From: Cyanophora paradoxa
Taxonomy: Eukaryota > Glaucocystophyceae > Cyanophorales > Cyanophoraceae
Direction of reading: 5' to 3'
DNA: 64,000 nucleotides
NCBI GenBank assembly: GCA_004431415.1
Contig: QPMI01000204.1
Span: 62,001 to 126,000 of the forward strand
The notes under the pieces are model-generated. The model was not told where the DNA came from. It saw only the letters and a program-made list of their open reading frames with translations, and did not search any database. The position numbers and the translations under genes were made by a program. Below are positions 12,701 through 23,222 of this stretch, piece by piece. Within the stretch, counting starts at the first letter, position 1. Each line of letters begins with the position of its first letter.

Positions 12701-13778
12701 GGCACTGAGCTCTGCTTTCCGGGTTTGGCCGCAGCGTGACCAACCTGCGGGGAGCTACGTACCGCGCCGTCTTCCCGGGTCCGGGCCGAGTCGGACGAGA
12801 GCTCCTGGCCCGAGGGAACTGGCAGGCGGTGATCAGCGAGAGGCGGAGCGAGAGGCAAGGAAGAGGAAGCGCACCGCGATTCATACTGTCTGCCGCCGAC
12901 GTGCGCGACGACTGCGGAACCGCTCGATCGGCTAGACTGTGCGGAGTGCAGCAGGCTCGACGAACCGTAGGAGCGCTTTGTTGTTCCATCCTCGAGAAGA
13001 TGATGTTCAGCATTTGCGTCAGCGTCGCGCGTGCCGTAGTCTGGTTCACCGGGTTCTTGCTGACAAGGAAGATGTTGTAGCACGTCCGAACAGTAAGCAG
13101 CAGGCTCTGCTCATGGAGCTCAAAGGAACTTGACGTGACAGCAGTGAGCAGTGCCTGCGGGACACGGTTCGAACTCGACACGGCGCGCGTGGTGTGGGCG
13201 GACCTTTAGAATCTGGAGCTGAACGCCATCATCGGGATGATCAAAGCAGTTGCAGATAGTCTCGATGACCGCGTCAACAAATCTCCGCTCCGTCTTGCCC
13301 GCCGTGCTCAAGAACCCATACGAGATCATTTTCTGAGGCGGGCGCCCATCCGGGGCGCCTCGTAAGCGGACGAACGTTCAAAGAAGAGCCATAAGAAAGA
13401 AGCGGCGGCACCTGCAGGGCGTCCAGAGCGGTCTCCATGAGCTTGGTGCTCTTAGACTCGCAGGCCATCTTGAACGGCAGGAAGTGCTTCTCGGCCGTAA
13501 TCTCTTCGTGCGGAATGCCCCTGGAAAGCAAGGCGTGAGGGACAGTTGCGGCCTACGGGTCGCGCCGGCGCACTCTGCATGGTTCTTCGGGTCCGACGCG
13601 GCTGCGGGCTGGGCATCAGCAGCTCAAAACGAGCATTCCATTCGAGCCACTGCGCACCGAGCGCTGCGCTGCAAGCATCCCGTAGCTCGACCTGCTTCTT
13701 CGCCGCTTGGTTCAGAAGTCGCTCAAGGGCCCGACGCACGAAGACGATGCCCAGGTTTGACGCGGGCGAGACTGACAT
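6714..13778 (-). CDS. BIG-type Sec7 guanine nucleotide exchange factor for ARF
   Basis: This large multi-exon gene encodes a BIG/ARFGEF protein that loads GTP on ARF at the trans-Golgi. The ATG at 13778 ([20 protein letters not shown]) begins the DCB region. HUS-region exons follow around 11.5-13.2 kb, including [20 protein letters not shown] and [18 protein letters not shown]. The Sec7 domain spans about 10.4-11.2 kb. It keeps the catalytic glutamate loop [12 protein letters not shown] (about 10736-10753) and the second motif [17 protein letters not shown] (about 10540-10590). The Tyr-Ser pair and Asp in that motif are the residues linked to brefeldin A sensitivity. HDS-type helical exons continue to the TAA at 6716-6714. 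Introns are packed with CCCCGCC on the sense strand. The 5' 1.2 kb is much less GC-rich than the rest. Exact exon edges between 6.7 and 8.7 kb are uncertain. Confidence 0.92.
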
Positions 13779-14042
13779 GGCGGCTGCCGCAGCCACCCGG
13801 CCGGTTCGCCTTCAAGTCGCGCCGAGGCGTCGACGTCGAGGCGGCCGGCTTCGTCGCAGAGTTTGCGTACCCTGGGTCAGGCAGCCGCGGCAGCCCGGCG
13901 GCCCCGGCGGCCCGGCCCGGCCGTACAGTGGTGAGGAGGCAGTGCGCGTCAGCGCGGCAGCTTTGCAGCAGCGGCCTGTGTTTCGTGCTGTGTTCCCAAG
14001 CGGCGCAGCCGCACATACCGCGCATTCGCGGATCATCAACTG

Positions 14043-16426
14043 ATGACACACACACAGGCAATATTCTCTCTGATCTCGGATCCGCGCGGCCTCGACGCCG
14101 TCAAGCGGGCAATCGAGGCCGCAGCGCTCGAGCGGCCGAAGAACCTCTCGCGCGTCTTCCGCGAGAAGCTCGCCGCGGCTCTGATTTCAGAAGGGCTCGT
14201 CGCGCAGCCTGAGGAGGCCGGCCCAGCTTCAGCTTTACACGAAGACCCGCTTGACGCGGATGCATCAGCTGCAGCGCTTTCTACGCCCATACAGCCTTCC
14301 GAACCTCAGCGCAATCTCCCGGCGCCGGCACCCATACAGCCGGCCTCCGGCCTGCTGTTCAGGTTCCCCCGGGCGACAGACGATGGCGAGGCGGCGCGGG
14401 CGGCGCAGCTGGCATACGAGATACTGGACAAGAATTTGCGGAATTTGCGCGGCGAGGACTCCAAGGCCGGCTGGAAGCTTGGTAGAATTTCTAGCGCACC
14501 GGCCGCCCTTGCAACCGGTCTGCCTCGCGGCGGGCAACAGGTCTGTAAACGGCGACGCAGCGACTCAATAGAGTTGATTGTTTACAGGAAGCAGGAAGCC
14601 AAGCTTTCGGGCGGGCTTCGCGTCCTTCTCCAACACGGTGTGACGTTCGAGAAATACGTGCGGGCCCGTCGACGTGCTCGACTCGCCGCCCGTCACCGGT
14701 GCCGCGCAGAGCGCCCACGCGCACGGACCTTGGGAAGATGACGCCGCGTGGGCGTCGCCGGCCCCCTCCCCGCCGCCTCCGGCAGCCATCTCGCCGCCGC
14801 CCCCGCCTCCAGCTGCCCCACGAGTGCCGGCAGCCGCCGCGCCTCGCGCCGAGCCGAACTGGCCGGGCGACACTTCGCAGGCCGGAGCTTCCGGCGGGGA
14901 CCATGCGGGGGCGCCCCCGGCAGAGGCGGATGCGGGGGAGGGGGCGCACGGCAGGGCCCCGTCTGGGGCGGCTCCGCGGGCCTCGGCGTTCGCGACGACC
15001 TCGGGGAAGCCTCGTGCGCCGCGCCGCGCCCCGCCCGCCCCCGCCGCTCACCGCCTCCTTCGCCCCGCTGCAGTCTTCCCACGCGGCGTCGCGCCCCGGC
15101 TCCCGCAGGGGCCCCGGGCCCCTCGCAGCGCCCAGGGCCCCCCGTCGGCTTCGGCTCGCGCGCCTTTGGCCGTCGCCACGGCAGGCGGCCCTCCCGCGAG
15201 CGCTCCGGTCGCCGCCCCGCCAACTCCCCCACCTTCTCCCCGGCCCCCGCGCCGCCGGCCCCGCGGCAGGCCGGCGCTGCTCCCCCACCCCCGCCTCCGC
15301 CGACACCCGCAGCGCCAGCTTCTCTCCCCGGAGCCGCCGCGCCGCCGGCCCTCGCCGACGCCGGTCCCGGAGGCGCTGCGCCGAGTCCGCCCTCGTCACT
15401 GCTTTCCCCCCAGCTCGCCCTTCCCTCGCCGGCCCCTGCGCCTGTCGCTCCTCCGCTGGCCTCCGCACCCCCAGGCCCCAGTACGACAGTTCTACCCTCC
15501 CTCCCCTCTACTGGCGGCGTTCCTGCTCCCTTCTCGGATGACGCCTCGCCTGGCGGGCCTGGCGGGCCCTTGGGCGAATCCGCGGGAGCCCGGCCTGCGC
15601 CACTCGGCCACGCTCCTTCGTCTGCGATGTGCGCCCGGCGCTCGTGTGAGCGCTTCGGCGTGCCGACGTGCTGAGCCGCCTGTGCAGGCCGGAACGATGG
15701 CCCCCGCACGCCCTCTCCGCAGGGCCTCGATCGCCCTCGCTTGTGCGGCAGGGGGGCGCGCAGGGGGCGAACCCGCCGGCGAGGCCCGGCTCGATGGCGG
15801 AGGCGGGCCGCCTCGCGGCCGCCCCCTCCAGCACAGCGGCGCCTGCGGACGGGCAGCACCGCCTCGGCGGGACCTCTCGCAGCGTGGAGGGCGGCGCCAG
15901 GGCGGGCGGGGCGCACGGAGAGAGGCCCGAGGGGCGTTCTGCGCCGGAGCAGCCTGCGCGCCCGGCCCTCGAGGGCGCCGCCACCACGCAAGAGGCCGCT
16001 GGACAGCCGCCACCGTCCGAAGCCGCACGCGGCCAGACACCGCCATCGGCCGCGAGCTCGAGCTCACCGCTGCCAGCGATTCCTGACCCTGTCCAGTGGA
16101 GGTTCGCTTGACATCGACCCGCGCCCGCTGCACCCCGCCCTCCCTTGGCCGCGCCTGAACCCGGGCGCAGGCGCGCGCACGCTCTGTTTGCGGGGCGCGC
16201 CGCCATTGAGAACGTCTCGTTCGCATGGGTCGCCTCGGAACTGGCCCCGTACCTTTCCACGGCTCCTGCGGACACCGCCCCGCCCGCTCCGGCCTCGGCT
16301 GCATCCGCCGCGGCCAGTCGCGAGGCGCAGCCGGCGGCCGGCTCCGTGGAGGCCGCCGGACGGCCGGTGCCGGCCGGCGAGCCGGGGCTCGGCTCTGCAG
16401 GCGCTCCCATCCTCATCGACGACTAG
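14043..16426 (+). CDS. Proline/alanine-rich protein of unknown function
   Basis: I do not recognise this gene. It starts at 14043 with MTHTQAIFSLISDPRGL, followed by a helical segment (AVKRAIEAAALERPKNLSRV) and a block, RFPRATDDGEAARAAQ, that recurs as a loose fragment near 26.6 kb. Consistent splicing (donor about 14480; acceptors before GAAGCAGG and before AGCGCCCACG) leads into the motif AHGPWEDDAAW. A long proline/alanine-rich low-complexity region (14.75-16.1 kb) follows. The last intron (about 16103-16167) joins PDPVQW to a short ordered exon, RAAIENVSFAWVASELAPYL. The tail ends PILIDD and the stop is at 16424-16426. It is divergent from the Sec7 gene with 264 bp between starts. Splicing inside the low-complexity region is not resolved. 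Confidence 0.55.
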
Positions 16427-17013
16427 CGTAAGCTTGCTTACGAGTGACGAGGTCGATGGGCCGATTGCGATTTCGGCGGCGCCGACCCGCCGCCTCGACC
16501 ATGGGCCAGTCGGCACGCGGCGGTAGACCGTCGGACTTCGAATCATTCAATGATGATTGAATATTAATTCCAGCCGCTGAGCCTGGCCCAGTGGCCGCTT
16601 AAGCTGAAGCTGTGAGCTCCGAGGCCGGCCCGGCGGGCCCAGGGCTCCAAGTTTAGCCCAGTAGGCCCCCGGTCCTGACTCAGTGAGAGCCTCGGAGTTC
16701 GACTTGATCATGAAGCCTTGAAGGCTTCATGCAAGGCTTCTCAAGTTTTATTTGATTTTTGAATACCGTAGTACGAATCATTGAATCGGACTACCTACAG
16801 TCGTATATATAGTTCCGATTCCCTTCCCCAATAAATTATAAAGATGCAGTATTCATTCTAGTCTACCTATAGCTACAAGAATGCGAGTATACGGGATAGG
16901 CTAAGTTGACGGAGGCCTCAAAAATTTCGCTTGGGTGGAATTCAATGATGGGCGCGACGGCGTGGGCGAGGAGAGGTGAAGGAGGGGAGGTGCGTTAGCT
17001 GGAGGGACGCCCG
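16427..17013. other. AT-richer spacer between two GC-rich genes
   Basis: No gene is seen. This is an island of lower GC between extremely GC-rich neighbours. It contains small inverted repeats: GAAGCCTTGAAGGCTTC near 16711, and ATCATTCAATGATGATTGAAT near 16542. It probably carries the 3' UTR ends of the two converging genes on either side. Confidence 0.45.
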
Positions 17014-20000
17014 TCACGGATGCGAAGAGCGCGAGTCGAGGGCGCCACTGGCCGAGGCCGCGTGCTGGCGCTGCACAAGAGGCAGCGGCATGCTGTAGAT
17101 CTTAATCTGGGCGGAGATCGGGGGAGTTGAGGGGAGAGACGCGCCGGCGCGGCGGGGTTCCCACCTGGCCCCAGTCGTCGTCCTCTTCAGAATCGTCGTC
17201 CTCTCGTCGCGTCGACCGGGCGGCCGCGCCTCCGCGGCCCCTACCCCTGCCGCGGCCCCGCCCCCGACCCCTCTCCCGCTTGCCATGAGGCACACTGCGG
17301 GTTCCCGCCTCCGCCTCCTCGTCTTCCTCCTCATCCGCGCCATCGTCGTCCTCGTCCTCCTCCTCGTCGTCCTGAACGCGCATGAGGGCGGGCGGAGGGC
17401 GGCGTGCCAGCCGAGGGCGCACGCTGTCGAGCATGCTCGCCCAGGAGCGCCGGCCCCGGGCGCGCCCCCGGCCCCGGCCGCGGCCCCGCGTGCCGCGAGA
17501 CGCGCGACCACGCCCGCCGCGCCCGCGCTTGGCCGGCGGCGCCTCCTCCTCTTCCGAGGAGGAGGAGCGGCGGGAGGAGCGGGGCCGCCCGCGGCCGCGC
17601 CCGGGGCGGGCCTTGGCAGGGGCGCGGGCTTCGGCGGGGCGGGGCGGGGGGCGGGGCCGGGAAGCCGAGGGCGGTGAGGCGCTCGTCGACCTCCTCGAGC
17701 GACGCGCAGGGGCGCTGCGGCTGAGAGCCCCGCGCGAAGGCGGCGGCGGCCCCAGAGGCGGCGGGGAGCAAGTGCGGGGGGACCCAGTGGCGTTTCGTGG
17801 CGAGGTGGCCGAGGGTGAGGAAGGGCTTGGCGGTGCGCAGGACCCTCGCGATCTCCTCCGTTCGCACACGCCAGTCGTACGTGACGATGCCCCCGGGCCC
17901 CATCGGCCGCAGCGCGCTGCCGCCGCCTCTCCGTGAGGCGGGCGGGGGCTTTTGGGGCCCGGGGGGCGCACAAGAGGCCGCGCTTGACCGAGGAGACGAG
18001 GCGGCCGTGCGGCCCGTCAAACTTGAAGGGAATGTCGAGCAGGACGGCCGTGGGCAAGCTGCGCCCGTGAGCGCGGGGCGCGCGGCGCCGCGCGGCCGGG
18101 CGCACCCCGGGGAGTGGAGGGCTGCGGCGACGGGCCCCCGGCGGCGGAGCTCGCCGAGGGAGGCCCCGCGCTGTGAAAGGCCCTCGTCGAAGTAGCGCTG
18201 CCCGCGTCCCCGCGACGCCATTCCGAAGGGCAGCTGCGCCGGCGTCGGGCTGGCGTCGCGAGCGCGGGCCGAGGCGGGAGGGGCGCACGGAGAAGCGGAA
18301 CGGGGCGCGGCGGGCGGCGAGGCCCTCCATGGCCTGCACCCAGACCTCGCGAGCGGCGTCGTAGGCAGCCTTGTCGAGGCGCGTCTCCTCCACTGGCGGA
18401 GCGTGAGGGGCGCCCCGCGCGCACGGCGGCGGCCGCACGGATCGCGAGGAGCTCGCCGCGGACGCAGAAGTCGGTCATGACGCAGACGGTGGACCGGTGG
18501 TCGTCCAGGAAGAGCTGCGCCCCGCCTTCAAACCCCGCCCCGCCGCCCCGCCGCCCCGCGCCGCGCACCTGCGCGCGCTCCTCGGGAGGAACATATATCA
18601 CCGTCCTGCGGGGAGCAGCCTCAAGACGGGCGCGCGGGGAGCGGCCTCGCGGCGGGGCGCGGGCGGGGCGGGGCGGGGCGGACAGCTTGGGGTGGAAGGG
18701 CCGCTCGGGGGTGCTCCGGCGGCACGCCTCCTGAAGGAACTCCTCCTGCGGGGCGGGCGGCCGCGTGGGCGGCGCGCGGGGCGGGGCGGGGCGGCCCACG
18801 CACCGGCTGCAGGCCCTCGTCCCCTTCCTTTAGGTCCACCGCACACTCCCGGAAGGCCTGCGGGGCCGTCGCGCGGCCGCCCCGCGCCGGGGCGGGGCGC
18901 GCACGGGCGAGCGGTAGTGATCGTCGGCCTCGGCACGCCAGCGGGCGGCGGCGACCTCGGGCAGGGCGAGGCGCGCCTCCTCCTCCGGCCCGATCTCCCC
19001 CGTCAGCGCCTTCAGCACTTCCCGCTCGTACCCCTTGGGGTCCTGCGGGCGGCTCGGGGCCGGCGGCGGTGCACGTGGGCCGGGCGGACCTGCTCGAGCC
19101 AGCGGGCGAGGTCGGGGCCGGCGGGGCGGTGCTCCTCCTCGCCGACCCCCTCGCTGCTCTCCGACTCCTCCTCGCTCCGCTCCTCCTCCTCCTCTTCCTC
19201 TTCCTCTTCCTCCTCCTGCCGGCGGCTCGGCGCGCAGGAGCGCGCGGGGGCGGTGGGCCGGGCGGCGCACGTCCTCCTCCCCGTCGCCGAGGATGTCGAC
19301 TGCCCTGTGCTCGGTGGCCTCTGGGGGCGGGGGCGGGGCGGGGGCGGCGGCCTCCTCCTCGCCTTCGCCCTCCTCCTCGTCGAGGTCGATGACCCGCGGC
19401 GTGCGCGGCGTCGTGCCCCGCGAGGCCGCCGCCTGCCCTTCCCCGCGCGACCCCCCGACTTCCACCCGCAGCGGGGGCGCCCCCTCCGGGGACGTGGATG
19501 GCTGGAGGCGGGAAGCTGCCGGCGGCGGGGCTGGCGCCTCGCCGGACGAGCTAGGTGGCGGGGTGGGGTGCGATGGGGGCGCCGCGGGCGGCGGGGCGGG
19601 GTGCGATGCTGCTGCCGCCTCCGGGGAGGTGGCCGGTGCTGGAGGGGCGGCGGCAGCCGGCGCTCTTCTCTTCCACGCCGCCGCGGAGGGCAGGCGCGAG
19701 CGCCCCGAAGAAGTGCCGGAAGCTGCGGGCCCGTCAGCCCGGCTGGGAAAGGCCGGGCGCGCAAGGCGGCGCGCACAGGAGGCGGTGGCCTGTGCAGAGG
19801 CGGGACCCGGTCTCGGCGTCGGGCTGCGCGACGAGGGGGAGGGAGCCGGCAGGGGCGGCGGAGCGTCCGGGGCGGCGCCCGGGACGAGCGTGGGCGTCGC
19901 GTGCCGCGGCTCAGAGGGTGTGCGAGGAAGCGCGGTTCGCGGCAGCTCCGCCTGAGGCGGGGACGGGCGAGTGTCGGGAGACGGGGAGGGGCGGATGGCG

Positions 20001-21497
20001 GGGGAGATCGCACCGGAGGTTCCTCGCACTCTATCTGGCGGGGCTCGGGGGGTGCAGCCTCGCTGCTGCGGGCGGGCCCTCCTTGCGAGACGCCTGCGGT
20101 GGAGGGCGGCGGGAGCGGGCTCGGAGAGGTTCCCAGGCGAGGAGAGGGGCCCTCGGTGGCGCCGGGGCTGGGCGGGGCGGGGTCGCCCCCCGCGGGCGAT
20201 GACGCCTCCGGCTTCGTCGTCGGAGGGCCGCCGGGCGCGGTGGACGAGGCGGAGGCCGGGAAGGTGGATGCAGGAGGAGGCGGGGACGGCGGGCTGCACT
20301 GCTTCGGGCACGCGCGCGGCCGCTTAGGCCGCGGGCGCGCTTGTGGGGAGCGGGATGTTCGGGCAGAGGGGGCTGGGGCCGGGCGCGTTGGGGAGCGCGA
20401 GAGCGGCGAACGGGGCGAGCTGGTCGATGAGGAGGAGAGGCGCGGCGACGGAGACCGCCGCTCGCGCCGCAGACGGCCGTTCCGGAGCGGGGGCGAACGT
20501 GGCGGAAGCGGAGGGGCGGTGGGATTCTGCGACTGCGGTGCGACATCGAGGTCGGAGGCGGGGGCATGTTCGGCCGCCCCTCCTCGATGCCGGCCGGACG
20601 ATGGCGCCGCAGAGGGTCGTGCGGTGTGCGTCGGGCCCCCATCGGGGAAAGTGCCGGCGATGGGTGCGGCGGAGGTCCCGGCGGGCCCGGGGGCAGCAGC
20701 TGGCTCTTGCGGGGGCGCGGGCGCGGGGCCGCCGGGAACGGGCGCGGCCTCCTCGGGGGGAAGGTCCCGGGCTTCCCGGCGCTGCGGGGCGGCGTTAGGC
20801 CGGACGCCGCGGGGCTGGTCATCCGACCTACCGCCCACGAGACGCGGATCTTCAGGGACGACGGAAAGCTCTCCTGCAGCCGCCGCTCCACCGCGCGAGC
20901 GTCCTCCGCGCGCAGGAACCCCGCCAAAGCGTGGCTGCCCCCCATGTGAGGAGGCCGCACGGCCGGCTCGAGCAGCGGGGCGAGGCGCACCATTTCCCGT
21001 CCATGGCAGGTGCAGGAGGGACGCTCCACGAGCGGAGGGCGCCGTCGCGGCCGAGCACACTGCGGGCAGCGGCCTCGAGCTCGATGCGGGCGGCCTGCGC
21101 AGCCTCCTGCCAGGGCAGGCCCTTCTCCTCGAGGAAGGCCTGCAGGCCGAGCCACAGGGTTCGCCGCACACTCCCCTCTCCCGCCTGCGCATCCTCGCGC
21201 GGCCGGCGCAGAGCCGAGTCGATCCCGCGCGACTCGCACATCTGCAGGGGGGGTAAGCGGGGCAATGTCGACCGTGCACACGCGGCAGCTCACCGCGACT
21301 TTGATTTCGGCAGTGGGCAACAGCTCCCGGAGCAGGTACAGGCCCCGATATGTGTCTTCACGGGTTGCAAATGAGACGAATGCGGCCCTTCTGCAGGGAA
21401 CATGAGCGCAGTGGAAAAGCTTGACAGAGAGTGCCAACCTGCTGTTGTGCTGGAAAAGCACGGGGGGAAGATCGCAACGGTTGCAAACGTCCCGCAC
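17014..21497 (-). CDS. Large acidic, RS-, Pro- and RGG-rich protein of unknown function
   Basis: I do not recognise this gene, but its exons can be followed on the minus strand. Near the right end are RRM-like stretches (AFVSFATREDTYRGLYLL at about 21.33-21.39 kb; RAVERRLQESFPSSLKIRVS at about 20.86 kb) separated by short introns. A proline/RS-rich low-complexity region (19.5-20.8 kb) comes next, then a VIDLDEEEGEGEEE block and a long poly-Glu run (about 19.15-19.2 kb). Ordered exons follow: YEREVLKALTGEIGPEEEA, TVIYVPPEERAQ, LFLDDHRSTVCVMTDFCVRG, AVLLDIPFKFDGPHGRLVSS and GIVTYDWRVRTEEIARVL. The C-terminus has an RGRG-repeat and acidic tail, then a last exon ending at the stop 17014. The architecture suggests a nuclear RNA- or chromatin-associated protein; that is inference. 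It may be the 3' part of the gene at 21534-22962. Confidence 0.5.
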
Positions 21498-21533
21498 ATA
21501 CTCGAGGGAGAGACTCGTGCGCTGCCCATCGCA

Positions 21534-22962
21534 TTAGCTATCACCCAAATCTGTCGGGCCCGCCTGCTCGGTCACCTCAAAGTGGATGGCGAGAGTTCTG
21601 TGCTCTGCCGCTGGAAGCGGGGTCACGAGCACGGCACTCGCCGGCGACCGTGAGCTCGGGCCTGCAGTGGAGTAAGCACCCTGATGCTGGAAGCTGAAAG
21701 CTGAAGCGCCGGAGGGTGCGCCGCCAGCCAACGACTGCGCCGGAGGGCGAATCCCCAAGGCCGGCGCGCCGGTTGGATTCTGCGAGGAGACGCTGAGTGC
21801 GTCCACCGGTGCCGACGCTGACGGCAGGATGGATTGCCCAGGGCGAATGCCTACGCTTTCTTCAGGCGAACAGAGCACGGGGAAAGCGAGGAAGAGCGCA
21901 CCGTTCTGGGCAAGGGCGATCTCGATGCGCTCAGTGCTCTGCGGGACGGTGAGTGCGATTGCAGACATTGCAGAGTAGAATGAGATCACCGCAAGCGTGT
22001 TGTCAGATGCAAGATAAGACGCGGCGACGCGATCGATGACGTCCGGCGTCAATGACATGTGAGGCCACAAGGCGGGAAGCAGATTTCCGAGCAAAGTTGC
22101 GGTCGTACGCAGCTCGGGAAGCGGGATCGAGGGGGCGGAAGAAGCGGCTGAAGATGCGGGGGGAGTGGGCGAGGGAGCTACATGAGGCTGCTGTCCAGCC
22201 GAGGGGCCACCGCCATGAAATCCGCCGAGCGCCGTTGGAACGGGTTGCTCCTCGTTCGAATTCCGGGGCGCATGCTTAAGCCGAAGCGGCTCCAATTGTT
22301 CAAGATCGGGCTGCTCGGCAGAATGCGGCGGTGAATTCGAAGGGGGGGCACTCGAGGTTTGCAGGACACCATCGTCGGCCATGACTCTCCGACCGCTCGA
22401 GACGCTTGGTCGTTCAAACGAGATCGCTTGGTTGCTCCGACCGGTGCCCGAGCTGCCTTGATCTGCAGCAGGCGGGCCTGCGCTGGCCGTTGCTGCGCTG
22501 GATCGACGCCGGCCTCTCGGCTCCTCTGCCACGGTACCGTTCCGACGATCGCGCATCCTTACTCTCGCGCCCGCGGAGTCCGGGTGGCTCCAGCCCTGCG
22601 TTCGCCTCTCGTCGGCCTGTCCAATTGCAAGCACATGAGAGCACGACATAGAAGGTGCCTGGGTCGCGTACGAGACAGGCGACTTGGAGGCCTGGATAGT
22701 ACATCTCGTAGAGTTGGGTTCGCTGCAGCGCTTCCTGGGCACCTGCCGAGACCGGTCAAACCCCAGCGCATGCGCGACTCGGCGCGCAGCGCTTACCTTC
22801 CTCATTCTTATACACAAGGATAAGCTGTGATTCTTCGGAATGATGCTCCGAGTGCTCGATTGGGCCAGCGAAGGACATAAGCGTCTTGAGTTCGCCTGGA
22901 GTCGGCCGCTTGGTGTCACAGGCTCCAAAGCGGACAGAGATCGTCCGCTCCATCTCCTGCAT
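21534..22962 (-). CDS. Unknown protein with RRM-like N-terminus
   Basis: The ATG at 22962 (MQEMERTISVRFGACDTKRP) opens an exon ending LILVYKNEEGK at about 22795. Its beta-alpha-beta pattern and the word SFAGPIE look like an RNA-recognition fold, but RNP motifs are not clear. The next exon contains QLYEMYYPGLQVACLVRDPG. A Ser/Pro-rich stretch is followed by an ordered helical block around LLGNLLPALWPHMSLTPDVI and ALTVPQSTERIEIALAQNGA. The frame closes at 21534. A good donor just before that stop (after LAIHFE) and an acceptor before VRDVCNRCDLPPVLFQ would instead join it to the downstream 17.0-21.5 kb gene. It is divergent from ODR4 with 260 bp between starts. Confidence 0.5.
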
Positions 22963-23222
22963 GCTGTGACGCGGTTGGTCGGCCCGGGGCGCGGTTACCG
23001 CGGTCTGGTCGGTTGTTGTATCGGATACCGATCACATCCGCGGGCCGCGAGGCGCGCCGCTTCTTGCGCGCAGCAACCGCTCGGGCTTCTGGTGCGCAGC
23101 GACAGCTCGGGCTGTCGGCGCCGGATCTCGCCGCCACCAACTGTGTGAAGGAGTACCCCTCCTCGTTCAACTTGTAAACTTGACATCTTCGCCGCCGCAC
23201 CGGCTCAGCCGCCGCATCCTTG

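Noticed and set aside
16064-16546. Minus-strand frame near 16.1-16.5 kb
   Set aside because: Overlaps the forward terminal exon ending PILIDD; it lacks splice context and any recognisable motif.
1-21000. Horizontal transfer from a high-GC bacterium to explain the composition
   Set aside because: The genes there (PIGT, BIG) are eukaryote-specific and intron-bearing, with the same GTGCG/CTGAC splice signals as the balanced-GC part.
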